The notes: generated by a model not told the origin, from the sequence alone. DNA of 64,000 nt from Nisaea acidiphila (GCF_024662015.1 NZ_CP102480.1:2998001-3062000), one strand, 5' to 3'; positions 1-8,846 are shown, counted from the first letter of the stretch. Numbers and translations: made by a program.

Positions 1-601
1 GAGCGACAAGGGCGCCATGGATGCAGCGCTGACCCGCGCGATGATCGCCGAGGCGGACCGGATCCGGCAGGCGACCGGCGCCTTCTGGACGGATCAGTTG
101 AACAACAGCGACCAGCTTTCCGCCTACCACCGGATGGGCGAAGAGATCTGGGAAGAGACCGATGGGGCGATCGACGCCTTCGTCCAATCGACCGGAACGG
201 CGGCGTCCGCACGCGGCGTCTCGGAGTTTCTGAAGGGGAGAAATCCGGGCATCCGAACCGTTGCGATCGAACCGGCGGAGTCGGCGGTGCTCTCCGGCGG
301 CCCCTCGGGCAAGCACAGGATCGAAGGCGTCGGCGCCGGTTTCGTGGTGCCGCTCTGGGATCCGGAGCCGATTGACGAGGTCGCCACCGTCAACACGGAG
401 GACGCAATGGCAATGGCCCGGCGCCTTGCGCGGGTAGAGGGGCTTTTCGCCGGCACCTCGACCGGCGCGAACGTGATCGTCGCTCTGCAGGAGGCGGTCC
501 GGCTCGGAGCGGACTCCACCATTGTCACGGTCATGTGCGACAGTGGGGTGAAATATCTCAGCACGGAACTCTATCGGGGAGACGGATCGGATGAGCGTTG
601 A
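1..601 (+). CDS. Cysteine synthase-family PLP-dependent enzyme, C-terminal part (5' truncated by window)
   Basis: The open frame runs in from before base 1 (frame of base 2), so only about the last 200 residues are seen. They carry typical features of the cysteine synthase / cystathionine beta-synthase fold-II PLP family: a QLNNSDQ segment, an STGTAAS glycine/serine-rich phosphate-binding stretch, VAIEPAESAVLSGG, a KHRIEGVGAGFV motif and a late AGTSTGANV segment. By family knowledge such enzymes make or break cysteine-type C-S bonds in the cytoplasm. The exact substrate cannot be told without the N-terminal PLP lysine region. The stop overlaps the start of the next gene by 11 bases, so the two are probably co-transcribed. 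Confidence 0.85.
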   Translation, partial: SDKGAMDAALTRAMIAEADRIRQATGAFWTDQLNNSDQLSAYHRMGEEIWEETDGAIDAFVQSTGTAASARGVSEFLKGRNPGIRTVAIEPAESAVLSGGPSGKHRIEGVGAGFVVPLWDPEPIDEVATVNTEDAMAMARRLARVEGLFAGTSTGANVIVALQEAVRLGADSTIVTVMCDSGVKYLSTELYRGDGSDER

Positions 602-1265
602 GAGCTTTGCCGATATCCGCCGCCAAGCGGAGGCCCATCATGGCGGCGAGGCGGGCGTCGATGCGCGGCTTGCGGGGCATGGCGTGGCTGGCGACCCGGC
701 TGCGTTGTCCGACGACCGCATCCTTTCGGAAATGGCGAAGCGGGTCTTTCAGGCCGGTTTTTCCTGGAAGGTGATCGAACAGAAATGGCCGGGTTTCGAG
801 GAGGTCTTCGATCACTTCGATATCGCGGTCAATACGGAGCTGAGCGCGGAGCGACTCGCTTCCCTGATGGCGGACACGCGCATCGTCCGCAACAAGCCTA
901 AGATCCTCGCCGTGCGCGACAACGCGCTGCTGGTCGAGCAGATGGCGGCGCTCGACGGGAGCGCGGGGAATTTCCTCTCCAAGTGGCCGCGCGACGACCA
1001 GGTCGGTCTGCTCGATTACCTGCGCCAGCACGGCAGCCGCCTCGGTGGGACGACCGGGCAGTACTTTCTCCGTTTCATCGGCTGGGACGGTTTCGTCCTG
1101 TCGAAAGACGTGGTCACCGCGCTTGGCAGGGCCGGCGTGATCGACGGGCCGGCGACGTCGAAATCCGCGCTGGCGAAGATCCAGGCGGCGTTCAATGCCT
1201 GGCACGAGGAATCCGGCCTGCCGCGTGCCCTGATCAGCCGGACGCTCGCCCTCTCGGTCGGATAA
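591..1265 (+). CDS. DNA-3-methyladenine glycosylase I (Tag)-like protein
   Basis: A 224-residue protein of the helix-hairpin-helix glycosylase superfamily, Tag branch. The central region (about residues 42-110) matches Tag: LSEMAKRVFQAGFSWKVIE followed by a buried-helix region and an RIVRNKPKI motif. It overlaps the upstream cysteine synthase-like gene by 11 bases. Known Tag proteins excise 3-methyladenine from alkylated DNA and hold a zinc ion through N-terminal Cys and C-terminal His/Cys residues. I see neither the N-terminal Cys nor the C-terminal His-Cys pair here, so this is a divergent, probably zinc-free member. The fold assignment is fairly safe; the substrate is inferred. Confidence 0.75.
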   Translation: MSVESFADIRRQAEAHHGGEAGVDARLAGHGVAGDPAALSDDRILSEMAKRVFQAGFSWKVIEQKWPGFEEVFDHFDIAVNTELSAERLASLMADTRIVRNKPKILAVRDNALLVEQMAALDGSAGNFLSKWPRDDQVGLLDYLRQHGSRLGGTTGQYFLRFIGWDGFVLSKDVVTALGRAGVIDGPATSKSALAKIQAAFNAWHEESGLPRALISRTLALSVG

Positions 1266-1361
1266 GGCGACCTCATCCTGCGATAACAATTTCTCTGATT
1301 CCCTTTCGCTTCCATGGCCTGCACTCTCGCTTTCTCTAATTCGGAAAGAGCGGAGTGCGGG

Positions 1362-2321
1362 ATGAAGATTGGCTTTATCGGCCTGGGCAATGTCGGCGGC
1401 AAACTCGCGGGCAGTCTGCTGCGCAACGGGGCGGATCTGACGGTTCGCGATCTGGACGCGGCGCTCGCGCAGCCGTTTCTCGACAAGGGCGCGGCGTTCG
1501 GCGAGAGCCCGAAGGCGATGGCGGAGACCTCGGACATCGTCATCACCTGCCTGCCTAGCCCGGCGATCTCCGCTGCGGTCATGGAAGCCGAGGATGGCAT
1601 TCTTGCGGGGCTCGCGCCGGGCAAGATCTGGGCGGAGATGTCCACCACCCATGCCGAGGAGGTGAAACGCCTCGGCGCGCTGGTCGCCGGGAAAGGCGCG
1701 GAGGCGGTCGATTGCCCGGTCTCCGGCGGCTGTCACCGGGCGGCGACCGGCAATATCGCGATCCTCGCCGGCTGCGCGCGTCCGACCTTCGAGAGGATGC
1801 TTCCGGTGCTCACGATGATGGGCCGCCGCATCCTGCATACCGGCGATCTCGGCACCGCCTCGGTCCTGAAGGTGATGACCAATTACCTCGCGACGGCCAA
1901 CCTGCTTACGCTCTGCGAGGCGCTGGTAACCTCAAAAGCCGCCGGGATGGACCTCAACACCACCTTCGAGGCGATCCGCATTTCCTCCGGCAATTCCTTC
2001 GTCCACGAGACCGAGAGCCAGGTGATCCTGAACGGCTCCCGCGATATCAGCTTCACCATGGATCTGGTGCTGAAGGATGTCGGCCTGTTTCAGGAGATCG
2101 CGGAGGCGAACGGCGTGCCGCTGGAGATCTCGCCGCTGATCAACCGGATTTTTGCCGACGGGATCGAGCGCTACGGGCCGCGCGAACTTTCGCCGAACAT
2201 CATCAAGCGGCTGGAGGAGGCGACGGGCCTCGATATCACAGCGCCCGGCTTCCCGCCCGAGATGGAGGATGACGAGCCGGAAGAGCCCGGCTATGAAATT
2301 GTTCCCATGGGACGATCCTGA
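1362..2321 (+). CDS. NAD(P)-dependent oxidoreductase, 3-hydroxyisobutyrate dehydrogenase family
   Basis: A 319-residue beta-hydroxyacid dehydrogenase. The ATG at 1362 gives an immediate Rossmann motif (IGFIGLGNVGGKLA); an upstream in-frame ATG at 1314 would add unrelated residues. Further family marks are the CPVSGGCHRAATGNIAIL substrate-binding segment around residues 120-140 and a KVMTNY motif containing the catalytic lysine near 170. Enzymes of this family oxidise 3-hydroxyisobutyrate, tartronate semialdehyde or related acids. The aldehyde dehydrogenase 38 bases downstream suggests a two-step alcohol-to-acid pathway, but the substrate is not identifiable from sequence. Confidence 0.88.
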   Translation: MKIGFIGLGNVGGKLAGSLLRNGADLTVRDLDAALAQPFLDKGAAFGESPKAMAETSDIVITCLPSPAISAAVMEAEDGILAGLAPGKIWAEMSTTHAEEVKRLGALVAGKGAEAVDCPVSGGCHRAATGNIAILAGCARPTFERMLPVLTMMGRRILHTGDLGTASVLKVMTNYLATANLLTLCEALVTSKAAGMDLNTTFEAIRISSGNSFVHETESQVILNGSRDISFTMDLVLKDVGLFQEIAEANGVPLEISPLINRIFADGIERYGPRELSPNIIKRLEEATGLDITAPGFPPEMEDDEPEEPGYEIVPMGRS

Positions 2322-2359
2322 GCGGCGTCCGTATCTCATCTTTGGGCCGGGAGAGAGCC

Positions 2360-3784
2360 ATGCTGGACCGACGCGCATTCTTCATCGACGGGAGCTGGGT
2401 GGCGCCGGCCGACGGGCAGGATTTCGAGGTCGTGAACCCGGCGACGGAAGAGGGCGTGGCGATCATCTCGCTGGGCGGTCCGGGCGATGTGGATCGCGCC
2501 GTGCGGGCGGCGCGGGATGCGTTCGAAATGTGGAGCGAGAGTTCGGTCGAGGACCGTGTCGCCCTGCTGACCCGCGCCCGCGACATTTACCTTCGCCGCC
2601 GGGACGAGGTGGCCGAAGCGATGACCATGGAAATGGGCGCGCCGCGCGATCTCTCCCGCGAGAGCCAGGCACCCTGCGGCGACGCCTTGCTGGAGGCGGC
2701 GATCGAGGCGCTGGAAAATCATGTCTTCGAGCGCCCCAGCCTGCGCGGCGGCAGCACGCTCCGCGACGAGGCGGCGGGTGTCGCCGGGCTGATCACGCCC
2801 TGGAACTGGCCGGTCAACCAGGTGATGACCAAGGTCGCCTCGGCGCTCGCCGCCGGCTGCACCATGGTGCTGAAGCCGAGCGAGTATGCCCCGCTCTCCG
2901 CTGGGCTGGTGGCCGAAGTGCTGGCAGAAGCGGGCTGCCCGCCCGGTGTCTTCAACCTTGTCCATGGCGACGGCTTCTGCACCGGCGCGGCGCTGTCCTC
3001 CCATCCCGAGATCGACCTGCTCTCCTTCACTGGCTCGACCCGCGCCGGCACCGAGGTGATGAAGGCTGCGGCGAACGGCATCCGCCGGGTCGCGCTGGAG
3101 CTCGGAGGCAAGAGCCCGAACATCCTCTTCGCCGATACCGATCTCGACACCGCGCTCCGCTACAGCGTGGAGAACTGCTTCTCCAACAGCGGCCAGTCCT
3201 GCGACGCCCCGACCCGCCTGCTGGTCGAGAAGAGCGTCTATGACGAGGCCGTCACCATGGCCGGCCGCTTCGCTGCGGAAGTGAAGGTCGGCGACCCGCT
3301 GGAGCCGGGCGAGCATATCGGCCCGCTGGTGAACAAGATCCAGTTCGAGCGGGTGCAGGAACATATCCGCAAGGGTATCGAGGAGGGCGCCCGCGTCGTC
3401 ACCGGCGGGCTCGGCAAGCCGGAGGGTTTCGAGCGCGGCTATTTCGTCAAGCCGACGCTGTTCGCCGACGTCACCAACGACATGCATATCGCCCGCAACG
3501 AGATCTTCGGCCCGGTGCTGGTGATGATCCCGTTCGACGGCGAGGACGAGGCGGTCGCCATCGGCAACGACACCGACTACGGCCTCGCCGCCTATATCCA
3601 GACGAGCGACGACGCCAAGGCCCAGCGCGTCGCCCGGCGCCTGCGCGCGGGGAACGTCTATATCAACGGCAATTACGGCGACACCGACGTGCCCTTCGGC
3701 GGGTACAAGCAGTCGGGACTCGGGCGGGAGAACGGCCCGTTCGGGCTGGAGGACTTCCTGGAGACGAAGGCGATCACGGGGTAG
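2360..3784 (+). CDS. Aldehyde dehydrogenase family protein
   Basis: A 474-residue NAD(P)+-dependent aldehyde dehydrogenase of usual length. The ATG at 2360 is preceded by a purine-rich GGGAGAGAG ribosome site. Visible family motifs: TPWNWPVNQ (cofactor/catalytic Asn region), KPSEYAPLSAG, a FTGSTRAG nucleotide loop, LELGGKSPN with the general-base Glu, and the catalytic Cys in NSGQSCDAPTR, then EIFGPV and PFGGYKQSGLGRENG near the end. It probably acts with the preceding hydroxyacid dehydrogenase. The 3' flank (3781-3809) holds a palindrome and a GTAGGA/TCCTAC inverted repeat that could end transcription. Confidence 0.93.
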   Translation: MLDRRAFFIDGSWVAPADGQDFEVVNPATEEGVAIISLGGPGDVDRAVRAARDAFEMWSESSVEDRVALLTRARDIYLRRRDEVAEAMTMEMGAPRDLSRESQAPCGDALLEAAIEALENHVFERPSLRGGSTLRDEAAGVAGLITPWNWPVNQVMTKVASALAAGCTMVLKPSEYAPLSAGLVAEVLAEAGCPPGVFNLVHGDGFCTGAALSSHPEIDLLSFTGSTRAGTEVMKAAANGIRRVALELGGKSPNILFADTDLDTALRYSVENCFSNSGQSCDAPTRLLVEKSVYDEAVTMAGRFAAEVKVGDPLEPGEHIGPLVNKIQFERVQEHIRKGIEEGARVVTGGLGKPEGFERGYFVKPTLFADVTNDMHIARNEIFGPVLVMIPFDGEDEAVAIGNDTDYGLAAYIQTSDDAKAQRVARRLRAGNVYINGNYGDTDVPFGGYKQSGLGRENGPFGLEDFLETKAITG

Positions 3785-3896
3785 GAATCAACGTTGATCT
3801 AGCTCCTACTGAGCGCTCGATCTAAAATCAATTGAAGTCAACACTATTGATTTTTAGTGCATCGGTACTCTGAACTAGATCTTTCGTGGACGAGTC

Positions 3897-5492
3897 GTGA
3901 TTGAGCCAGATGATCAAGAATCTGTAAAAAAATGGCTCGCTAGTCATTCTATCAATTTCAGCTTGGTCTGCGCAGCCCGAGCAGCAATGCGCGTGTTACC
4001 GCTTTGTGGTCCTTACATTAGGCAAGACCCGTCAAAGCACCTCAATGGTTTTTTTCTCATTCTCCTTCAAAGCTTGTCTGTGACTTGGGCAATGAGTATT
4101 TGGCCGTCAGCGCGAAGAGAATTGCTTGAAGTTGTAAATGACGCTTCAGAAATGTGGATCGTGGACGACCCGACGGCGGATTCTGTTGTGTTCTGCGGTA
4201 TATATGCAGCCTGCGCCGCAGGAGCCACATATGATGGGCTTCCATCAGAGGCGGCAGATTCGGCGGCAAACGCACTTCATTGCGAATTGCTCGCGAACTT
4301 CTCCGCATCGCTTGATGACAGACTAGCCAATCTGGCCGTGAACGCAGATTTTGTTATTGTCGAGCGAGGTTACACTCCGCAGCAATTGGCTTTTCAGCCT
4401 CTTTGGATGGGCAGTGTTCCAGATGAGATTGAAACCGCCTGGTCATATCTCAAAGGGCTATTGATCAATCAGAAATCTGATTGGCATGTTTGGACTGACT
4501 GGTACGAGGATCGCATGCGTGGGTCTAACGATCCGCGTTCAATGCCGTTGATCGAAGAATTAGAGGTTCAACGCACACTGGAAATTCACCGTCATTGGGA
4601 ATCGGGTGCTGAACACGTCAATGCACTGATCGGCGAGATAGAGGCGAAGTATCGAGCGCAGGTGCCGGAACAGAAGCCCGCGAGTGCGCAATTCATCTGG
4701 GGAGATGACGGGAAGCTCCATGTATTGCCTCCGGTCCCGCCGAAGGCGAGAGATGGAGCACAAGAGGCCCGGCGCCGTGCCGCGTGGGTTGCCCATGAAG
4801 AGCATCTGTCGGCGTTCGAGAAAGTCCTCAAAGCTGGGAATTTTCAGGCTCTTGATCCGGTGCTTGTGTCGTACCGAAAGGCACTTGGTGATCGCTTCGA
4901 GGACCTGAACGTTGTTTCGCTCGGGATTCATGGTGCCCGTGTGGAAAGTTTGGCGAGGCGTACTGATGACATTCTGATGGGGGTGGCGGCATCGGAATTG
5001 GAGTCGTTTGCCGGTTCGCACGGGATGTTCATTCGCCAGTTTGACGAGTGGCACGACTACGAAGCCGATAGCGAGCGGACACCAGCGCAGGAAGAAGTGA
5101 CGGCGCTGGTTCAGGCGGCGAAGGAGATCGCGGCTGAAACCGGTATATTGGCTTCGGCCTCGTCCGAGGTCCTGGAAGAAGTTGTTCAATCCGTCGAAGT
5201 GATGACGATAGGCGACGGTCAGAACGACAAGGTGCCACCGACGATGGAGGCGCTAAAGAACGCGCGGCGCTCAGTCGGAAATGCACTCTCCGAGCTCTTC
5301 AGGCCGATTTTGGAACGGGTTAGAGAAGGTAGCCTTGATGGTCTGGAAGAAGGCTGCAAGCGCTTTGTCAGTTCTGCAATCTACCGCGGGCTTGGTGTCG
5401 GCTTGCCGGTGCTCGCGGCGCATCATTTCGGGTGGATTTCGTACGTCATGAAAGCGATCGAACCGGCGTTGAAGGCAGCGGGATTGCTGTAG
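3897..5492 (+). CDS. Hypothetical protein, 531 aa, lower-GC orphan
   Basis: I do not recognise a characterised family. The frame opens with GTG at 3897; no strong ribosome site is visible. The predicted protein is mostly soluble and helical. It has a Trp-rich segment near residues 180-215 (WSYLKGLL, WHVWTDWYEDRMRG) that I associate with uncharacterised proteins in alphaproteobacterial accessory regions, a proline-rich hinge (VLPPVPPK, around residue 280) and a hydrophobic C-terminal helix (residues about 498-531). The first part of the gene and its leader are clearly poorer in GC than the neighbours, while the last third approaches the local composition. It stands alone between the aldehyde dehydrogenase and a dispersed repeat, which suggests acquired DNA. 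Confidence 0.75.
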   Translation: MIEPDDQESVKKWLASHSINFSLVCAARAAMRVLPLCGPYIRQDPSKHLNGFFLILLQSLSVTWAMSIWPSARRELLEVVNDASEMWIVDDPTADSVVFCGIYAACAAGATYDGLPSEAADSAANALHCELLANFSASLDDRLANLAVNADFVIVERGYTPQQLAFQPLWMGSVPDEIETAWSYLKGLLINQKSDWHVWTDWYEDRMRGSNDPRSMPLIEELEVQRTLEIHRHWESGAEHVNALIGEIEAKYRAQVPEQKPASAQFIWGDDGKLHVLPPVPPKARDGAQEARRRAAWVAHEEHLSAFEKVLKAGNFQALDPVLVSYRKALGDRFEDLNVVSLGIHGARVESLARRTDDILMGVAASELESFAGSHGMFIRQFDEWHDYEADSERTPAQEEVTALVQAAKEIAAETGILASASSEVLEEVVQSVEVMTIGDGQNDKVPPTMEALKNARRSVGNALSELFRPILERVREGSLDGLEEGCKRFVSSAIYRGLGVGLPVLAAHHFGWISYVMKAIEPALKAAGLL

Positions 5493-5566
5493 TTCGGAAC
5501 TCGTGGGGTGAGTTTGGCGGGTCCCGCTTTTAAAGCGCCGACGGTTGTTTGTCCCATCTTTCGGTT

Positions 5567-5650
5567 CGTCATCCCCACGCAAGTGGGGACCCAGGGAGCG
5601 TAGGGCTGTGCTTTGGATCCCTGGGTCCCCGCTTTCGCGGGAATGACGAC
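5567..5650. repeat. Dispersed palindromic repeat, copy 1 (REP/MITE-like)
   Basis: An imperfect palindrome of about 84 bases: the left arm holds a CCCCACGCAAGTGGGG hairpin followed by ACCCAGGGA, and the right arm holds the complementary TCCCTGGGT followed by a CCCGC..GCGGG hairpin. Copies recur at 15944-16029 (same orientation) and 47634-47720 (inverted). It lies between two convergent genes, where the RNA hairpin could act as a bidirectional terminator. Similar CGTCAT-hairpin repeats are known to be common across Proteobacteria; no coding capacity is seen. Confidence 0.9.
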
Positions 5651-5696
5651 CGGTTTTGTGAGGGGCGGGGTGCGGGAGTCAAGGTCAGTTAGAAGG

Positions 5697-6467
5697 TCAG
5701 TCCGAAAACCCGACCCGTCCCACGCCCGGCAGCTTGAGCGCAGGGTTGGTGACGTCCACCCCCAGCGTCAGGCCGAGCACGTTCACCTCGATTCCTTCTT
5801 CCAGCGCCAGCACCACCCCTGCCAACCCGAGCAGCGAGACCTGGAAACCCGTCCCGCTCGGCGTTTTCGCGAAGACCGCGCCCTCGGGAATGAAATCTTT
5901 GCCGATGGCGGTCGGGGGCAGGTCGAGGCTGAGTTCGGGGACCTGGCGGGCGATGTGGGCGGTGAAGGTGTTGCTGTTGGGACCGGGCCAGATCCGGTAC
6001 TGGTCCGCATGCGGATAGCTCTCGGCGGCGGCGAGGATGCGGGGGATCAGGATCTCGGCTTCGGCGCCGCGGACTTCCGCCAGCAGTTCAGGCTCGGAGC
6101 CGAACCAGTAGCCGTCGGGAGTGCCGTTCCGCACCCGGACCGCGGTGCTGCCGTAGCGGAGCTGCCAGCCCATCACTTCGAGACGGGTATATTCGGAGGC
6201 GTTCGGCGGTTTGACGGCGAACCAGGTATGCACGCCGAAGATGCCGCGCCAGCTCCAGGCGCGGCCGGCATAGACCTGCACCACCGCTTCCGGCGTCTCT
6301 TCGGGTTTCGGAGCGAGCCCCGAGGAATCCCTGCGTGCCTGGCTCCAGTGCACCGGCCCCTCCGTCCATTTACCGACGGCGCTCGCGGCAAGCGGGAGCC
6401 CGAGCGCGAGGATCAGCGCGAGACAGAACAGGGTGGCGCGCCGGAACTTTTTCAAACCGCGGATCAT
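5697..6467 (-). CDS. DUF3750 family protein
   Basis: A 256-residue protein starting at the ATG at 6467 (MIRGLKKFRR), with a positively charged N-terminus and one hydrophobic segment (about residues 11-30), so it is membrane-anchored or exported. The body contains the DUF3750 pattern: YAGRAWSWRGIFGVHTWFAVKP, then EVMGW and a region ending in IWPGPNSNTFTAHIAR. The pattern resembles permuted papain-like/NlpC-type folds with a His in HTW and later N/T residues, but that link is inference. The C-terminus carries two further hydrophobic stretches. The function is unknown. The start codon region is part of a short repeat shared with 11062-11100. Confidence 0.82.
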   Translation of the reverse strand: MIRGLKKFRRATLFCLALILALGLPLAASAVGKWTEGPVHWSQARRDSSGLAPKPEETPEAVVQVYAGRAWSWRGIFGVHTWFAVKPPNASEYTRLEVMGWQLRYGSTAVRVRNGTPDGYWFGSEPELLAEVRGAEAEILIPRILAAAESYPHADQYRIWPGPNSNTFTAHIARQVPELSLDLPPTAIGKDFIPEGAVFAKTPSGTGFQVSLLGLAGVVLALEEGIEVNVLGLTLGVDVTNPALKLPGVGRVGFSD

Positions 6468-6488
6468 CGGAAAGAGATGGGCGCGGGA
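6447..6488. repeat. Short dispersed repeat, copy 1 (20-bp identical core)
   Basis: A core of 20 bases (6447-6466) is identical to 11062-11081, and similarity extends downstream for about 20 more bases with a few mismatches (the GAGATG and GCGGG segments are shared). In this copy it covers the start codon and first codons of the DUF3750 gene; in the other it lies in non-coding DNA at the 3' end of the AraC gene. Confidence 0.6.
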
Positions 6489-6579
6489 CGATGCATTGCA
6501 AGCCCGTCGACGCGTCTGTGCCGCGGGAACGATGGCGAGTGCCGCGGGGGCTCCGAGCGGCACTTGGCAGGCGATGTTG

Positions 6580-8832
6580 TCAGAACTCCCACCCAGTTGC
6601 TGCTGCCAGCGTGGACTGGTTGACGCCGATCACGGTGACGGTGCCGCCGTCGGAGAAAGTGACGGTCGTGTTGCCACCGCTCTCGGTTGCGCCGGAGACG
6701 CCGAGCCCGGCCTCAAGCGCGAGCGTATCGGTGCCAGCCATGAAGTCGGTGACCGTCTCGTTCCCGCCGCCGAAACTGAAGACGAACGTGTCCGCGCCGT
6801 CTCCGCCTTCGAGCGTGTCGTCGCCCGTATTTCCGGCGAGATAATCGTCGCCCGACTGCCCGTAGAGCAGGTCGTTGCCGCGACCGCCATAGAGTGTGTC
6901 GTTACCGAGATTGCCATGCAGCGTGTCGTCGCCCGCATTTCCGTAGACGATGTCTTCGTTCTGTCCGCCATAAAGCGCATCCTCGTTCTCGCCGCCGAAC
7001 AGGGTGTCGCCGCCGCGGTTGCCATAGAGCACGTCGTCGTCGTTGTTTCCGAGCACGGTATCGCCGTCCTGGCCGCCATAGAGCGTGTCCATGCCGCCGC
7101 CGCCGAAGACGCTGTCCGCACCCTGGTTGCCGTAAAGGATGTCCTCGCCGTAGCCGGAGCCGATCGTGTCGTCCCCGCCGCCGCCGGCCAGCGTGTCGTC
7201 CTCCGCGCCGAGCGAGATGAATTGCTGCGCATCGTCGCCGACGACATAGTTCTGGCCCGCTCCGCCGGTGACGGTGGCATTGCCCACGATGGCGGCGAAC
7301 TCGATATTGTCGAGCTGCAGGGTGGAGCCGGACGGCAGGCCAGAGGTGTCGATCACGAAGGCCTCGCCGCCGCTCGAGCCTTGGCCGGTAAGCTGCACCG
7401 TCTGCGCAGTGCTTCCGGTTGAGGAGAAGGTGATCGAACGGATATCAATCTCTACGCCTGAATTGCCCGCAAGGAACGTCTGGCCGTGGCCGTCGAGGAA
7501 ACTCTGCTCGGCGCTGTCCGGTTCCGTCGCCTGGATCTCGCCGGTCAGCGTGGTCCCGGCGGCGCCGGAGGCTTGTGCCGTCGAGGTCCCGGAATTGGTC
7601 AGCGCGACCCCGCTCGGCAGCGTCACGGTCACGACATTACCGTTGCCGGTGCCTTCCACCAGCGCGCCGGTCGCCGCCGATCCGCTATTGTTCGCCAGAG
7701 TCCGTCCCGTGCCGGTGCCGGCGACATCGGCCGCGCTCCGGTTGTTCACCGAAAATGGATTGCTGGGATTGCTGGGAGTGCTGGAGCCGCTTCCGCTCGT
7801 CGTAGGGGCGGAAAAGGTCAGCTCCGTATGGGAGCCGTTCAGCGTCGCATTGATCGTCAGGGAGCCGTTGGTCCCGGAAAGGTTGAGCGTGTTGCCGCCG
7901 AGATCCAGCGTGCTGCCGAGCGTGGTGCCGTTCAGGCTGGTCACGTCGGTGCTGAAGACCCGGATCATATCGCCGGCTTCGAGGCCGGAAATTGTGTCGC
8001 CGTTGAATTCCGCCTGGGTCCCGGCGAAGGTGTCGGCGCCGGCCTCGCCGATGAGCTGATCGCCGCCGTTGCCCGACCGCAATGAGTCCGCGCCATCGCC
8101 GCCATAGAGAATGTCGCTGTCTGCCCCCGCGGAGAGCGAGTCGTTGCCGCTGCCCCCATAGAGCAGATCGTTCCCGGCGTCTCCGGTTAAGTCATCGTTG
8201 CCGTCACCGCCGTAGAGCGTATCGTCGTTCGCCCCGCCATCGATGCTGTCATCGTCGGCATTTCCGTAGATCAGGTCGGTCCCGGCCTGACCCGATAGAA
8301 TGTCCCCGCCCGACCCGCCGTAGAGAACGTCGTTCCCGTTTGCTCCCGATATCACATCCGCCCCGGCGGCGCCGGAAATCGTGTCTTGGCCGTCGGAACC
8401 GGTTATCGTGTCGTTGCCGGTCGATGCTGAGAGGGCGACGTTCGTCAGCGTCGTGGCGGAGAAGCTATATGACGAGCCGGACGTTTCGAGCCCCAAGGTT
8501 ATGGTGCTGCTGTCGCTGCTCTGGATCGTTGTTGTTTTCCCATCTCCGTTGATTGCGGCGACGATTGACTGATTGAGAGTATTTGTCGAGCCGCCGACAA
8601 ACTGGATCGTATTCCAGCCTGAAATGGCCGAAATGCCGGTCAGATCGGCGCTCCCTTGGGCAAAGACCAGGGTTTCGGTGCCGGAGGTGGCATTGGTCAG
8701 ATTGGATCCGGGAAGGTGACTGTTCGATGTAACGGTCAGCGTGTCGGCGTTGGTGGTCAACGTGGACGCGCCGGTTATGTTTGTCCCGTTACTCGGGTTG
8801 AACCCGGATCCGGTAGTCGTCAGATTAGCCAT
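6580..8832 (-). CDS. RTX-type calcium-binding protein with two nonapeptide-repeat blocks
   Basis: A 750-residue acidic, Gly/Asp/Asn-rich protein. Residues about 138-270 and 523-690 are tandem GGxGxDxLxxG-type nonapeptides that by family knowledge form calcium-stabilised parallel beta-rolls after secretion. Between them (about 280-520) lie Thr/Ser/Gly-rich beta segments and a Ser/Pro linker near 345-360. The last 60 residues (ETVTDFMAGTDTLALEAG...) are the usual hydrophobic C-terminal tail acting as an uncleaved type I secretion signal. There is no N-terminal signal peptide, which fits type I export. No ABC exporter or adaptor gene is in the window. No catalytic domain is visible, so a structural, adhesive or surface-layer role is more likely than toxin activity. 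The gene is followed by an unrelated DUF3750 gene. Confidence 0.92.
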   Translation of the reverse strand: MANLTTTGSGFNPSNGTNITGASTLTTNADTLTVTSNSHLPGSNLTNATSGTETLVFAQGSADLTGISAISGWNTIQFVGGSTNTLNQSIVAAINGDGKTTTIQSSDSSTITLGLETSGSSYSFSATTLTNVALSASTGNDTITGSDGQDTISGAAGADVISGANGNDVLYGGSGGDILSGQAGTDLIYGNADDDSIDGGANDDTLYGGDGNDDLTGDAGNDLLYGGSGNDSLSAGADSDILYGGDGADSLRSGNGGDQLIGEAGADTFAGTQAEFNGDTISGLEAGDMIRVFSTDVTSLNGTTLGSTLDLGGNTLNLSGTNGSLTINATLNGSHTELTFSAPTTSGSGSSTPSNPSNPFSVNNRSAADVAGTGTGRTLANNSGSAATGALVEGTGNGNVVTVTLPSGVALTNSGTSTAQASGAAGTTLTGEIQATEPDSAEQSFLDGHGQTFLAGNSGVEIDIRSITFSSTGSTAQTVQLTGQGSSGGEAFVIDTSGLPSGSTLQLDNIEFAAIVGNATVTGGAGQNYVVGDDAQQFISLGAEDDTLAGGGGDDTIGSGYGEDILYGNQGADSVFGGGGMDTLYGGQDGDTVLGNNDDDVLYGNRGGDTLFGGENEDALYGGQNEDIVYGNAGDDTLHGNLGNDTLYGGRGNDLLYGQSGDDYLAGNTGDDTLEGGDGADTFVFSFGGGNETVTDFMAGTDTLALEAGLGVSGATESGGNTTVTFSDGGTVTVIGVNQSTLAAATGWEF

Positions 8833-8846
8833 GGCTTTCTCCTAGT

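Noticed and set aside
558-1838. 426-codon frame on the - strand
   Set aside because: Covers the Tag-like gene and the start of the dehydrogenase in antisense; the product is Arg-rich with no family match, and the real genes explain the region.
6763-8421. Tandem repeats that could suggest a CRISPR or minisatellite array
   Set aside because: The periodicity is 27 bases matching the nine-residue RTX codons in frame, with no spacer structure; it is protein-coding.
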